Below are positions 26,501-38,135 of a stretch of DNA of 64,000 nt, in pieces (within the stretch, counting starts at the first letter, position 1; each line of letters starts with the position of its first letter). A program made the translations under genes and the position numbers. The DNA is from Pterobdella sp. o SKG-2022 (lineage: Eukaryota > Annelida > Clitellata > Hirudinida > Piscicolidae). The stretch spans positions 21,718,589 to 21,782,588 of the forward strand of contig OZ038320.1 of the NCBI GenBank assembly GCA_964035795.1, given 5' to 3'. The notes beneath the pieces were generated by a model that saw only the letters and a program-made list of their open reading frames with translations, ran no database searches and was not told where the DNA came from.

Positions 26501-29500
26501 TCCTATTGGAATTCTTCATGAAAGTTATTGTTGTTTAAATGAAGTATTAGTAAAACAAAGCTTCATGAAGGTAATTTAAAAACTGAATAACATACTACAA
26601 ATTCTCAATGTGGAGGTAATAAAAAAGATAAAATCGGCAAGGTCTGTTTGTCAGACAATTGCTAATGGTTCCTTTTAGAATAAAGTTTTTGTAGCGTATT
26701 TACCATTCTTTTCTTTTTCTTAGTTTATGCTTTTCTTTAAAAGACTAATTCGATTGAAATTTTTATTACATAAAATATGTTTAGTTAACAATTTAAAGGT
26801 GGATCTATTGGAAACAGCAACAAATATCTGAAACATTTCCAGCATTTTGCCAGTCAGTCATTACTTTGATGTACATGGCTCCATTGTTCAAATCATCGGC
26901 AAACTTACTTCAATTGAAAGGGCTGCATTGTCTGAAACATGCGAGTTTCAATGCATTATCAAACTGCACATTTATTTTAGAGGCTATTAGAAAATTGTTT
27001 TATTAGTTAACGGAAAATTAATGCGCTTGGATGCCTTTCTTGGCGCTGTATGAATTAAGTTATTATCATGGTTTCCATCGTTAAAGCCCCACAATAGAGG
27101 AAGAAATAAAAATGAGAACGAAAGCTTTTAGTTACGGTATAGTTTTTTAATGAGAATTTTATGCCGTAATTGATTCAACAGTCAAATAATTACGTTAAGT
27201 ACCATCGCTAAGCGTCGTATAGATTATTTCCCGCCAAAAAAAACATAAAAACGTCATCGAATATGGCGTAGGCTAGCCTATTACTTTCTAGGCGACAGCA
27301 AAAAAATAAAATAAGCAAAGACAAAAGAGCGACGAAGCGCTAATAATAGTTAATTGCAAACGTCATCATTAAATCATCCATCACGTGATATTCCGTGACC
27401 AATCACATTAGAGCACTATCGTGGTCATTAAAATAATTTATTAAAGGATGATTAACTTGATTATATGTGAATTAATTTGAAGTGGCAGTTTTAAAACTTT
27501 ACCAACAAAACTTCATGCAGGTGAGCAGTTTGTGGGGATTTGATTGCTTCATCAACCATTGCTTGCAAGATGACAGAGCTAAAGGCATTTAATAGAACTA
27601 ATAGTGAAGTTATAGAAGTTCTGACTTCAGGAACTTCTAGAAAACTATAGATGGAATTTTTCATTTTCAAAATTTTCGACTAAGATTTTTTTTTGTAATG
27701 TCTCCATTGAGCGTGCCAAAGTTAATTAACTTCATTATAAATGGACTCTTTCCGACTGTTCTTGTGGCAATCTTGTTATTAATGAACAAATCAATTAAAA
27801 AGTTCTAAATCACATATACAACCAAATTATAGTTGAAGTGTTCAGCGTGTTTTTATTGGTCATGAATTTTATGTAATGGTGTTGAATGTTTAATATGTAA
27901 TTACTTAACTGTTTTTTCTTGTAATAACTTGAGATAAATAAGTTAGTAGATACATTGACTTTCTCAATACTATTATTTTTGATGAATTCAATTTCAACAT
28001 GAAAATTAAATAGAATACAACAAACCTACCAAAAACTTTTTTAATTCAAAATTTTAAAATAAATTCTCAAGAAAGCAGATTTTTTCAAAAGTTATGTTTT
28101 TATGAATTTTTTAAAAAATTGTGTATTTCAAGCATTAAAAAATGATTAGAATAAATATCAAAACTCAATAATTTATAAAAATTAGCACACATTTTCTATA
28201 ACATAAAATATCAGGCTTTAAGAGAATTCAAAATTTCATATTTTATATATATTTCTTACTATGATTTAATTTTTGTTTGTACAAACATATAAAATATTGA
28301 AAATTGATATTGTATCATAGCTTGTATTGTTATCTATTTATACTTGTTCAACATAATGATATTTCCATATTATTTTTATAAACATTAAACTTCAATTCAA
28401 AATTTTCATAATAACTATTGAAATCATGATTGAAAGCTCATTATCAATTCTATAAAATGAAAAGCACCAAGCTTTTAAATACTCTTTCCCAAATACGAAG
28501 ATTCTTCCAAGTCCAGCTTATATTATCAAGTAATGTATACAAGCATCACTAGGTAATGGTGTCTCCAAAGCATCGTACTTTGAATAAAATTTCAGTGTTT
28601 CTCATTTTATATTACTTTTATTGCTTCATTATTAATAAAGTCCAAATCTATTGAATTTCAAACCAATGTCTACATGCCATTATGAAGATCAAATTGTTTT
28701 TTATGCAATATAACAAATTTTTAATACATATTCGTCCCTCGCTTTCATTTTAAGTTTTGGAGCGTAGTGTCTATTACGTTATCTTTTGAACTATAAGTTG
28801 AATAGGCTTTTACTTCATACTTTTTAAAAAAGTTCCAGGGCTCAACTGAAAAAACAATTGTGTTTAAAAACAGCAGGTGAACTATTAAAAATAACCGCAG
28901 TCTTATTAATTATTTAATGCGAAAAGCTTCAAAATTATGTAAATCTTATCCGTCTGTAATGACGACCTGAAAGAGGATAAGCTAACCCGACTTACACAAA
29001 AAAACTCAGTTTATTATTCGAAAAAAAGTTTTCACTTTCAGAAACAGTCTGTTTTGGTTTTAAGACTTCTAGATAAAAATTTCATAAGCTTTCAGAAAAA
29101 TGTATAAGTCTTATGGTTTTGTTGAAGTTCATATACAAATACCCCAGTATCTAAATATTTATTTAAGTCTCTGTTCAAATATGATTGCTACACCCTAGCG
29201 ACCGATACTTTTTATTCAGTTAAGACGTTCAAAGTATCAAAGATTTCTTTATGTCTGTTTGAGTTTTTTAACAAAAGTAACTTTTCCGTATTTCCGTAAT
29301 TCACTTTTAACACCGTTGAACACTTTACATTTTGCAGTGCAAGATATTATATTTTAATCTGTTTTGTTTATAAATCGTTAAATATTGCCTCAACCTGGTA
29401 CTTTCGGTTATCAAAGCTTGTTGTAATAATAATATCACTATCTGGTTTTTCACCGCTGTTTTTGTCGTAAATAATGTTTTTCTTTAAGCATTTTTCCTCA

Positions 29501-30552
29501 CTTATATTTTTCAAGAATTTCCATCTTTTAGATAAGTGGCCATTCCATGTAATTAGCTTTGTTAGTTGTTTTTAATTGAAAACTTTTATAAGTGTTTCTC
29601 TGTTTAGCTCTCGCTGACTGCTTTTTACTGTTATTGATATTAAACTCTTTGATAGTTATTAAACGCCTTTTGTACTTTGAGCTTTTGTGAGATTTTGCTT
29701 TTTTATTAGCCTATGTTTTAGAAAGTTTTTATTTTTTTAGTTAGCTTATATATTATTCAGTTTTGTTTTTAGTCTAAACAAAAAGTTCATTTAATAGATT
29801 TTTTACTTGAATTTCAACTGCAAGTGTTCAAACGTTTCCAAGGCTTGTTTTTAGATACTTGATCGCACGGAAAAAAGATTCATGTCAAACAATTGAATAT
29901 ATAGTACAGAAAACTTGAAGTTCATACAAGTGTTGTTTGATAAATGTAACAAGATAAACAGTTTTTTGATATCTAGAGATACAATTGATTGTTCATCTGT
30001 GGTTCGGCACAAGTAATCTTCACTGTTTTTTTATAAATTCTAAGTTCTTTGCAATTGATAGTACTTGGTGTTAGTTTTTTGTACTAATAAATAATATATA
30101 AATTATAAAACGAGTTTTTTGCAAAAACCAGAATTCAAGGTTTGGAATTGATAGACAAAAAAATGTTTGTGGATTTCAAAAGGAATTATGAAGGGTAATT
30201 AAAACTGGGGGTGATTCTGCATCTTTTGACTCTAGATTTTAAGTATTCAATGATAAAATGAATTGAAAAAATATAGATAGTTAGCAACAATTTATGACAA
30301 AAATTTTTATATCTTTGATTTTTAATGCAAAAAAAATTTTATAAAGACAAAAAAGCATTTCACAAAAATATATCTTGAAAAAAATTGTCAATCGTATAAT
30401 GACCGTTTTGATTTTCAACTGATATTTTCTTCAGGAGCACTCTCGAATATTATTTGAATATATCGATAAACTTTACCTGCCAAAAAATATCAAAAGTATG
30501 GTTTTGTTTCAACTTGATTTAAACTTATACAACAATGTTGAACTTATAATTA

Positions 30553-33500
30553 TCATAGTTCAAAATACCTGAAAGAAAATTGTTTTTAGGAAGAAGCGAC
30601 CTGTATTTCACAAAAATGAGGTATAAAACAGTTGAAGTGACCAATACGACTCCGAAAACTCCACACGACTCATAGGGTTTTGCTATCAAAGAGACAGAAC
30701 TGAGAACGAGTAAAATAAAGAAGTAAAAGAAATGAAAAACCAGAGGAATCTGAAATATATATTAGAATATATAAATTTATTCATCGAAAACTTCATCTAA
30801 TCAAAACCTGGAGATTAGCTGGGTTTTTGAGAGAGTGTCTTTCTCGTATTCTTAACTTTATGAATGCAGCAAGAATTAGCATCTCCATCAAGATATGGCA
30901 GAAAACGAGGTTTTGTATGATTAATTCAATTGTAGAAAGCCAGATGAATATCACAGACATACAACACTGTGAAAATGTTTCATCATTATGAACAATTAGC
31001 CTCAAAATTGTGAATCCTAAAAACACGACAAAACTTGAATTTTTTATTTTGACAAAGCTTTTCGATATATTCTATATTATCATCAGGTAACCAATTAATG
31101 GTTACCTGATGATAAAAACGTCAAAATAAAAAATTCAAGTATTTCATCATTAATTACACCGTGAGTTAAATATAAACGTTTTCGGTCTTTAAAGAAAAAA
31201 ATAAAAATAATTGAAATAATGATGAACTTTTATTCCATTTTTCTAATTCTTTATTTTCTCTAATAATTCTTTTATAATTTTTAGCTACAACACACGGTTT
31301 CTTCCAAATGTTCTATTCATGAAATGACTTCTACTTTGGCGAACAACGATGAAGTTGAATTTTGTTGTTGTTAGTTTGTTATTTTAACCTTCGTGAAACT
31401 GAGCTTCTTTTTGAATTGCTGCCGAAATCAGCCTTCTAAATATTTTGGAAAAAACTATATAACTTATACTTTTTTCTGTTTTATTTTCCTGCAATGCTCA
31501 AAAAGTTTCTAATATACGTTGATTCTGGCCGATTATATAAATAAAAGTTGTAGACATGTTTTATTAATTAGGTTTGAGATTTTAGATTATCTTATTATAA
31601 ATTTCATCATATAACTATATTACTCAATAATTAAGACTTATAAAAATTTAATTTATAATATTGAATATTAATCTTTCAATATTTGGATTTATTTATAGAA
31701 CTTTTTTTTCATTAGAAGCTGAAAAAGTTAAAACAGTTTTAGCAAAATGTGAAAATTATTTTCAAATATTTCAAAAAGCATTATAATGTTTAAACGCATT
31801 TTGCTGGATGTGGAATTTATAGTAAATAGTGTACCTGGATGGCTAGTGATATCATAGGGGTAATTCTTTTGATGTTTATATAAGATACCACTTCAGGGAC
31901 TTGACCATTACGAGCTCCAACATAAGCAAGTCTGGAGATAAAATCAGTTTTATTTATTACACATTGACCAAAAAAACAACCTTGATCCAACAAGTATGCC
32001 AGAGTTAAGACTGGATGCAGCTGTAAATGCAATAGAGATAGAGAAAACCCAGGCTAGTGGAGGCCAAATCTTCATAGCCATGCTCTGAAAAGTAATAATA
32101 TAAAAAATTTATTATAGTGATATTTAACTCAGTGAGTTTCAAAATCGCTTAATATCTATAAGTTTTCACATTTACTACCATTTTTAAACTTTTAGATAAA
32201 CTAATCCAAAAATTTGGACCTTTAAAATCAAATTTACGCATTTAATTGACATCTGTCTTTGAGCTAGAGATAAATTGGATCCAGGGATATAAAAGGATAT
32301 ATATTGTTGAATCCAATGGTCTTAATTTTCGTTTTGTGGTTTTTTAAAAACAAGTATCAATTTTTATGATAGATAATTGGACCGATTTCTAGCCTACATT
32401 CAAATATTAGCATTAAAAGTTTATATACAATCTCATTCCCAACTTTAAACCAATTTAAGTTTTTCAAAATTTGACTTATATGTTTAAACATTCTTGGAAT
32501 TTTAATTAACCTGGCTTTAGTATTGATTAAAGACTACATTGCAGCCTTTTGGCAATCCGGCTGGAGTGTTCTGTTTTATTCAAGATTAAAGCTACGGCGA
32601 TGATTCGCAATTATTTAATGTGAAATTTTTTAATAGGCTTTTTCTGCTAAAAAGCTAAAAAGCCTCCTGACAATATCTCGCTTATAGGTGAGTTCATGCT
32701 CAAGTCTCTATCCATAAAAACACCGGGGCTCTTAACATTTTCTAAATGTGAGATGAATGTACCCAATATCCTAATTTGCGTGATTAGTAACTTATTCACT
32801 TTTCTCAAAAAAAAAATCTCATAGCTTCAGTTTTGTCTTTATTGAGTTTAAGACAGATTTATACCAGGCTGCCATCTCATCGACACAGTCAAACAATCTT
32901 TTCTGCAATTGCTCAGTTTTACCATGATAGAGTTGAGTGTCATTTGCATATTGGTGAAACCTCTAGCCATGTTTGAGTTTTTTTCTCAAATCATTAAAAT
33001 ACAGATTAAATAAGAGCGGGCCGACTACGGAAGCTTATGGTACACCAGTATGGAGAAGAAATAAATTAGACCTGAAGGTATTAAAAGAAATATAATGAAA
33101 CCTTTTATTCAAACAACTTCTATGTCATTCAAAGGCCCGTTTCTTGAAACCAAATTTTTATGTTAGCTTATTAAAATTTTATCAAGGCTGAAGAGAAATC
33201 CAACAATATAAAAAGACTGAACCTATGAAAAGCTGAACGTGAAGTTTAAAAAATTCAAGGCAAAATGTTTATTTATCACTAACTATGGCAACGGCTTCAG
33301 ATGGTAACATTTCCTCCGCACTTAAAACTGATATGTAGGACAAATTAACAAGGGTATAAAGGCAGATAACAAGAGCCATTGCGATGAGAATGGCAAGTGG
33401 AAGTGTTCTGATTGATTAATGTATTACGTCGAAAAATAATTTTTTAGAAGATTTTTTCACCTTTTTGGGTGTTTTACTTCTTCAACTAAAAAATTCAGCG

Positions 33501-34409
33501 TTGCCCTTGGTTAAAAAAATAAAATTGCGTATCATTTAAAAAAAATTATATTTTTATTTAACCATCCAGTATAAGCAAAAACTGTATTATATAGAGCCAA
33601 AATTAAAGATCCTGGATCGGTGTTAGAATCAGCAAACGGTTTTTCTAAATTTTCAGTAGAACCTACCAAAATAGATTGTTTAAAAAACAGAAACTTTCAA
33701 AAGTTAAAATATTTCAAACGAATAATAACAACCTATTCCAACAGCATAGATTCCGACCGCAGAAATGCAGACGAGAGTACTTACTGAAATGAGTGTCATG
33801 GCAGTCTGTGTTTTTGCTACTAACTTGACGCTGAAGCCGTTCAAAACACAAACTCCAACTGAATAAATTTGATATAAACAATTAAAAAATTTTTTTAAAC
33901 GTTTTGCTGAGTTTATTTATAAACATACTTGTGACAAAGGAAGCCAATAGTTTCATTGCTAAAGTAGGTATCGGACAATAAGGAAAGAACGGTTTGAGTA
34001 GGAATGTAGCAAGTAAAGTGGTCTTCAAAGAGTTACTACCGGATCTTATCAACAAGATGAATTGCCATAAATACAAAAAACCAAAATACGGACCACACAA
34101 CTCCATCAAGTATGCATAAAAAGCTCCACTTTTTGGAAACCTTACTCCTATTTCAGCAAAGCACATAGCACCAACTAATGCCATAATACCTCCTAAAAAC
34201 CACATAATAATGGTTAACCCTGGAGATCCTGAGTGCTTCAAAACAATTTGAGGAGAAATATAAATGCCTCCTCCAATAATCAAACATGTTATCACTGCCA
34301 CACTATAGAGCAGCCCTAACTCTTTCTTCAACTTAAACTCATTTTGTATTTCAACTTCTTCTGTGTCATCAACATTTTTTATCTTTTTCAAAGTTTGATT
34401 TAACTTCAT
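30553..34409 (-). CDS. SLC7-family (LAT/glycoprotein-associated) amino-acid transporter
   Basis: A 12-TM APC-fold exchanger of the plasma membrane that normally pairs with an SLC3 heavy chain. Exons in transcript order: 33929-34409, 33733-33858, 33563-33662, 33461-33505, 33284-33407, 31981-32084, 31835-31931, 30808-30966, 30601-30749, 30553-30568. All phases agree and give 466 residues (family about 500). The start ATG at 34409 opens a short cytosolic N-terminus. Family features: TM1 IIGGGIYISP (usual form GSGIF, see findings); CFAEIGVRFPKSGAFYAYL; FFPYCPIP with Cys145, the residue that in LATs forms the disulfide to the heavy chain; LALYNTVFAYTGW; WATLNFLVEEVKHPKR; MLPSEAVAI; GSRLAYVGARNGQVPEV; and a final TM pair in exon 9. 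Introns are 49-70 bases except two larger ones, which carry a LINE relic and a foldback. The 16-base last exon is the least certain part. LAT against b0,+AT subtype is not resolved. Confidence 0.95.
31033..31140. repeat. Foldback (MITE-like) inverted repeat in SLC7 intron 7
   Basis: Two nested inverted repeats. The outer arms 31033-31053 and 31120-31140 are perfect complements over 21 bases (ACTTGAATTTTTTATTTTG...). The inner arms 31077-31093 and 31099-31115 are perfect over 17 bases (TTATCATCAGGTAACCA) around a 5-base centre. The whole can fold into one long hairpin with an asymmetric bulge on the left side. It looks like a small non-autonomous foldback or MITE; no transposase is nearby. Confidence 0.8.
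32510..33190 (-). mobile_element. Degenerate non-LTR retrotransposon reverse transcriptase (CR1/L2-like) in SLC7 intron 5
   Basis: On the minus strand the broken frames read, in order, DFSSALIKF, then GVP followed by a stop and SVVGPLLFNLYFNDL, FHQYANDTQLY (catalytic YADD altered to YAND), MAAWYKS, SPGVFMDRDLSMNSPISEIL and AGLPK. This is the order of the palm and thumb of CR1/L2-type LINE reverse transcriptases. In-frame stops and frame changes show it is dead. It lies between transporter exons 5 and 6 in the same orientation as the host gene. The clade is inferred from motif style only. Confidence 0.85.
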
Positions 34410-36717
34410 TAGAATGTTTTAAAATAAAATTAATTGAACAGATTTTTTTGAACAAATTTCAAAATGTTTCTGATTAAAAATTGAAGGTTTTATAACTTAT
34501 AGCATGCACAATACACTCTATTACATAATCATCTTACCCTATAGGTATCAAAAAAGGTTGTAAGGGGATTTCTTAGTAAAGTTTTCGATAGTTTGAACTA
34601 TGTTTCAATGAATTTATGAATTACTGAAAATTTTCAAATTTTTTTGTTTCAATGTATGTGGGGTAAACAAATAGTTTCATACGAAAAAAATGTTTTTCAA
34701 CAAATCAAAATACTGCTACTTTGACCAGCTAATTAATATCATAAAGCTTGTTGTACATTTACATAAGAACTTTTTACTTTTAATAATTTAATATAAGCTT
34801 AGAAAACTCAGATGAGATTCTACAAGCTCATGGTCTATAAAAAAGGTTTTGGTCTATATTTACGAAAAATTATAATGATTTAGATGTAAACGCTCACGTA
34901 AGGTATAACTAGACAAACAAATAAAATCAGCTTTACAAATGGACCTGTTCCAATATGGAGTAGCACTAAACCAATATTACCTATGTTAAACAACATCGAA
35001 TCTCAGCCCTTTTTAAATGTGTTCGTAACTTTTTAGTGACTGGTTTGAACTATCAATACCATTTTAATGATTCAAATAAAGAGAACTACCGCAATGAACC
35101 AATCGCAGGTCCCGAACATAAAGTGAACATTGCAGTTTTTTGTGTAAGCTGTTTGTTTTCATACTATAAGTTAAAGGCTAGGAATAAAATCACTTAGCTG
35201 TGAAAATTTTTTTCGTTTATGTGTAACTTTTTTTAATATTCATTTTTGCTTATCTATTCATCTTAATTAAATCACTACAACTGATGCTAATCATTATATT
35301 ATAGATATATGTGTATATTGCATATGTATTTTAAAAATTTGGACTTGATTGTTTGATTTTGTTTTAAAGTTATTAAGACAAAAATATTTCTTAGAATCTT
35401 TGCAGCTAATATTTTTGTCACGAATGGTTTAAGGCGAAGGGATTCAATTTAAAAAAAAAAGCTTTTCCCAACTTTCATTCATGCTGTTCTCTCGAGCTGC
35501 AACTTTAGTTTTTAAGACCAAGGCTTTTCTAGAAAACTCAAACTTTTTTTGAAAGTTCATTTATCACTTTTAAAAACATCTTACAACAGTGTGCCTTTAC
35601 AACAAACATTTTTTTCGATTTTACTCTACCTACATTTAAAAATAAATATATACAATTAAATGATATAACTGTTTGAGGTTTTTAAATTTGCCTTTATAAT
35701 TTTTTGTATATTAGTTGAACAATTTGTCGCATCAATTATTTTATTTTATAAAACATTCAGAATTAAGTGCCAAAATTTTTTTATTAAAACGGAAACATTC
35801 TGGTTACTTTGTCTTCAGTAGTGATCTTTTAGTGAAGAATTCTACTATGAAGTTTGAATCACAGCTGCAAAGGTTATAATTAAATTTCTTCATTTATCAG
35901 TAATTGTTTGAAATTTTAGAAACAATATTAAATATGTAACGTTGGAAGAATTCTAAGAAAAAAAAATTTAATTCAGCTTTTCGTTAAGCTCATTGAATAT
36001 TTATTTTTAGAACCAAAATGGTTCTATCCATGATTAGACGACAATTTTTGTTTGGAGAATTTTTCGTACAACCTGGTGAGCGCGTCCATAATTTTAGATT
36101 CATCCCACTAATGCAGCGTTAGTTACCACATCGTAGCACGCTTCTTGTTATCTTAACATTCAATCATCCATTGTATTTTGGAATTTTCTTAATCATGTTG
36201 GATTGTTTTTTGTATATTTTTTTTGAGTTTTGCTTATTTTATTTTTTGCTTACTGTAGTTTTTTTTTAATTGTTCTTGTTTGACAGTTTTTCTACTTACA
36301 ACTTGAACCTTTGTGTAAATTTTTCTGCAAATTTTTCTTTAAAAGGCATTTGGACTTGAAAACTCGAGTTATTTTGCAACTTGTATTGAAACTCATTTTG
36401 AGGAAATTTAGATTTAACCCTTTGGGGCCCCTAATGATAAGAATAATTTCCTGCATAGCGTAGTTTTTGGAGTCTTTCCTAGTAATTGCTTGCCATTTGA
36501 GAATATTTTCAGAAATTTTCACATTAATGAAAAACTATATTTTGCTTTCAAAACAAAATAAACGTTCAAAAATCAAATTTCTATAAGCTGGAAGCTAGTA
36601 TAGAAATGTGGCTATTCTCCTATCTAATTTATACCAATTATTTATATTCTAACTTCAACTCAAAGCATATAACAATTTTGTTTGAAAGTCTATTTATATT
36701 TTTTTACGTTGTCTTAT
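34410..36717. other. Intergenic, nothing recognised
   Basis: AT-rich DNA upstream of the SLC7 gene, presumably including its promoter. I see no coding motifs, RNA gene or repeat beyond a short palindrome (AGAACCAAAATGGTTCT) at 36009-36025. Confidence 0.5.
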
Positions 36718-37246
36718 TTATTCATAGTATGATATTAACAAATAATCAATAAAAATTAAAGAAATTATTATAATATAAAAACAAACCGCGCGCAAAACTC
36801 TATAGAACATGTAAATTAGAGAGATGCTCAACCAAACACCAACTATTATGAATGTATAATAATCTACATGATCGCATCTTAGATGGAAGATTTTTCTATA
36901 TAAGTAAGACCAGTAAGAATTGAACAGTATCATAAACAACGATAAGTAATACAAGAGCAGGTAGAATATGTTCTGTGTGTTTTGAATAAAATTATTCCAA
37001 TATACATATATGTAACTATGCAAATATATATATATGTGTTTTAAAACGAAGTAAGCAAACTTGGTTATTGAGAAAAGTTGGTTTGGCAGGAAAGAAAGAG
37101 TAAAAGTTCCCAATCAAAAGACACAGATTACTTATAATAGCAATTTGCAAGCGACCAACGAAATATAGGAATGGATCAAACACCATACTGCTTATACACA
37201 CAAGGCTACATATTAACTGCATGGTTGATGTATATAAATAAATCAA
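36718..37246 (-). CDS. Possible membrane-protein coding region, unrecognised
   Basis: Two overlapping minus-strand frames of 76 and 131 codons in AT-rich DNA. One contains SSMVFDPFLYFVGRL; the other, after an acceptor-like ACACAG, reads NIFYLLLYYLSLFMILFNSY and then a charged loop (YRKIFHLRCDHVDYY) and another hydrophobic span. Alternating hydrophobic segments and charged loops suggest a multi-pass membrane protein, but I cannot build a splice model, and AT-rich DNA gives hydrophobic translations by chance. It may equally be noise. Confidence 0.2.
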
Positions 37247-37476
37247 TTTTGAAAAAAAATTAGAGTACTTAATTAATTTTCACTTTAAGAAAATACTCTT
37301 ATATAATATAAAAATGGTTTTCCACCATGAATACGTTTTTCAACACTGGCTTGGAAATTCTTCTGGCAAGAAACACTGAAAATTTCAAGCCACCTGTTGA
37401 GAGTTTCAAATTCAAATAATTTATACTTTGAAATTTTTATTTTTAAATTGAAACTTTATTAAAGTAGCTGATTTTA

Positions 37477-38135
37477 TCAATGATCACTTTCTTCTTCTTC
37501 TAGATCTAGTGGGTCGACGTAAGGAGAAACTTCATAGAACTCTTTCAAGATCCATCCTTTATATTTGAGAGGGATGAACATTCCTGAAATATTTTTATAT
37601 GTTTATTTATTGAGTGGATGATTCCTAATACTTCTGAAATATAAAAAATGAATGTTGTTTTAGGGTATGAAAGATTGCCTTTGGAAAGGTAAGCTCTTTC
37701 ATCGAAATACATTTCAAAATTGTCCAATGGAGTATACACTATAAAGCTTAGTTTCTGTAAAAAAAAACTTAAACTGAAACAAAGTTTTAAATTTTGAAAA
37801 TTGTTATAAAGTATGTTTTTTTAACTAAAAAAGTATTGACCATAGTTACCAACTTGTATGTCAAAAGGGAAGTTTTGATAAGAAAGTTGATTGAGAAATT
37901 TTCCATGAAAAAATTTGTTTTCAATGAAAAATATGGTTTGTTCAGATGACATATCTACTTGTAAACTTGTTTGAGTGACCATCTGTAAGAAATGTGGGTT
38001 GTGAAGCGTGGTCGTTGCAGTTTAATTTCTTTTTAACAAGTATGTATGATGAAAGAAATTAACAGTATCGAAGAAGTTGGAGATGGTGATTTTAGAACTC
38101 AACACGTCCACTTTCTTGAGAAATGCTTCCCGATC
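37477..38135 (-). CDS. Probable small multi-exon gene, acidic C-terminus, unrecognised
   Basis: The last exon 37477-37583 is convincing: after an acceptor TTTCAG it encodes GMFIPLKYKGWILKEFYEV followed by an acidic tail LDLEEEESDH and a stop. A second exon, roughly 37679-37754 or to 37773, encodes FIVYTPLDNFEMYFDERAYL. A third, 38038-38135, with clean acceptor (ATTTCAG) and donor (GTTAAA), encodes DREAFLKKVDVLSSKITISN and FFDTVNFFHHTY. Reading phase between the second and last exon works only with a GC-AG intron (AAAG|GCAATC). An exon ending at 37982 lies between the second and third, with its frame unsettled. I do not recognise the family. Upstream exons may exist beyond 38135. Confidence 0.45.

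Larger units (their letters stand above)
13164..30552. other. 17-kb gene desert
   Basis: Long AT-rich interval between the unknown minus-strand gene and the SLC7 gene. I found no exon set with conserved protein motifs on either strand; the open frames present are short and low in complexity. Contents I can name: a GA-rich tract near 15802-15840, CATC-type repeats near 14848-14875 and 16785-16860 and a large one at 17300-17570, and a CTCF-core-like site at 17760. Somewhat more mixed base composition near 22130-22420 and 26860-27420 could be regulatory DNA, but this is only an impression. Confidence 0.6.

Noticed and set aside
26860..27420. Conserved non-coding enhancer cluster
   Set aside because: Base composition is somewhat less AT-rich, but without a second genome there is no evidence of constraint.
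31817..32032. 71-codon minus-strand frame as a single transporter exon
   Set aside because: It reads through a 49-base intron in the wrong upstream frame; the spliced exons 31981-32084 and 31835-31931 match the family.
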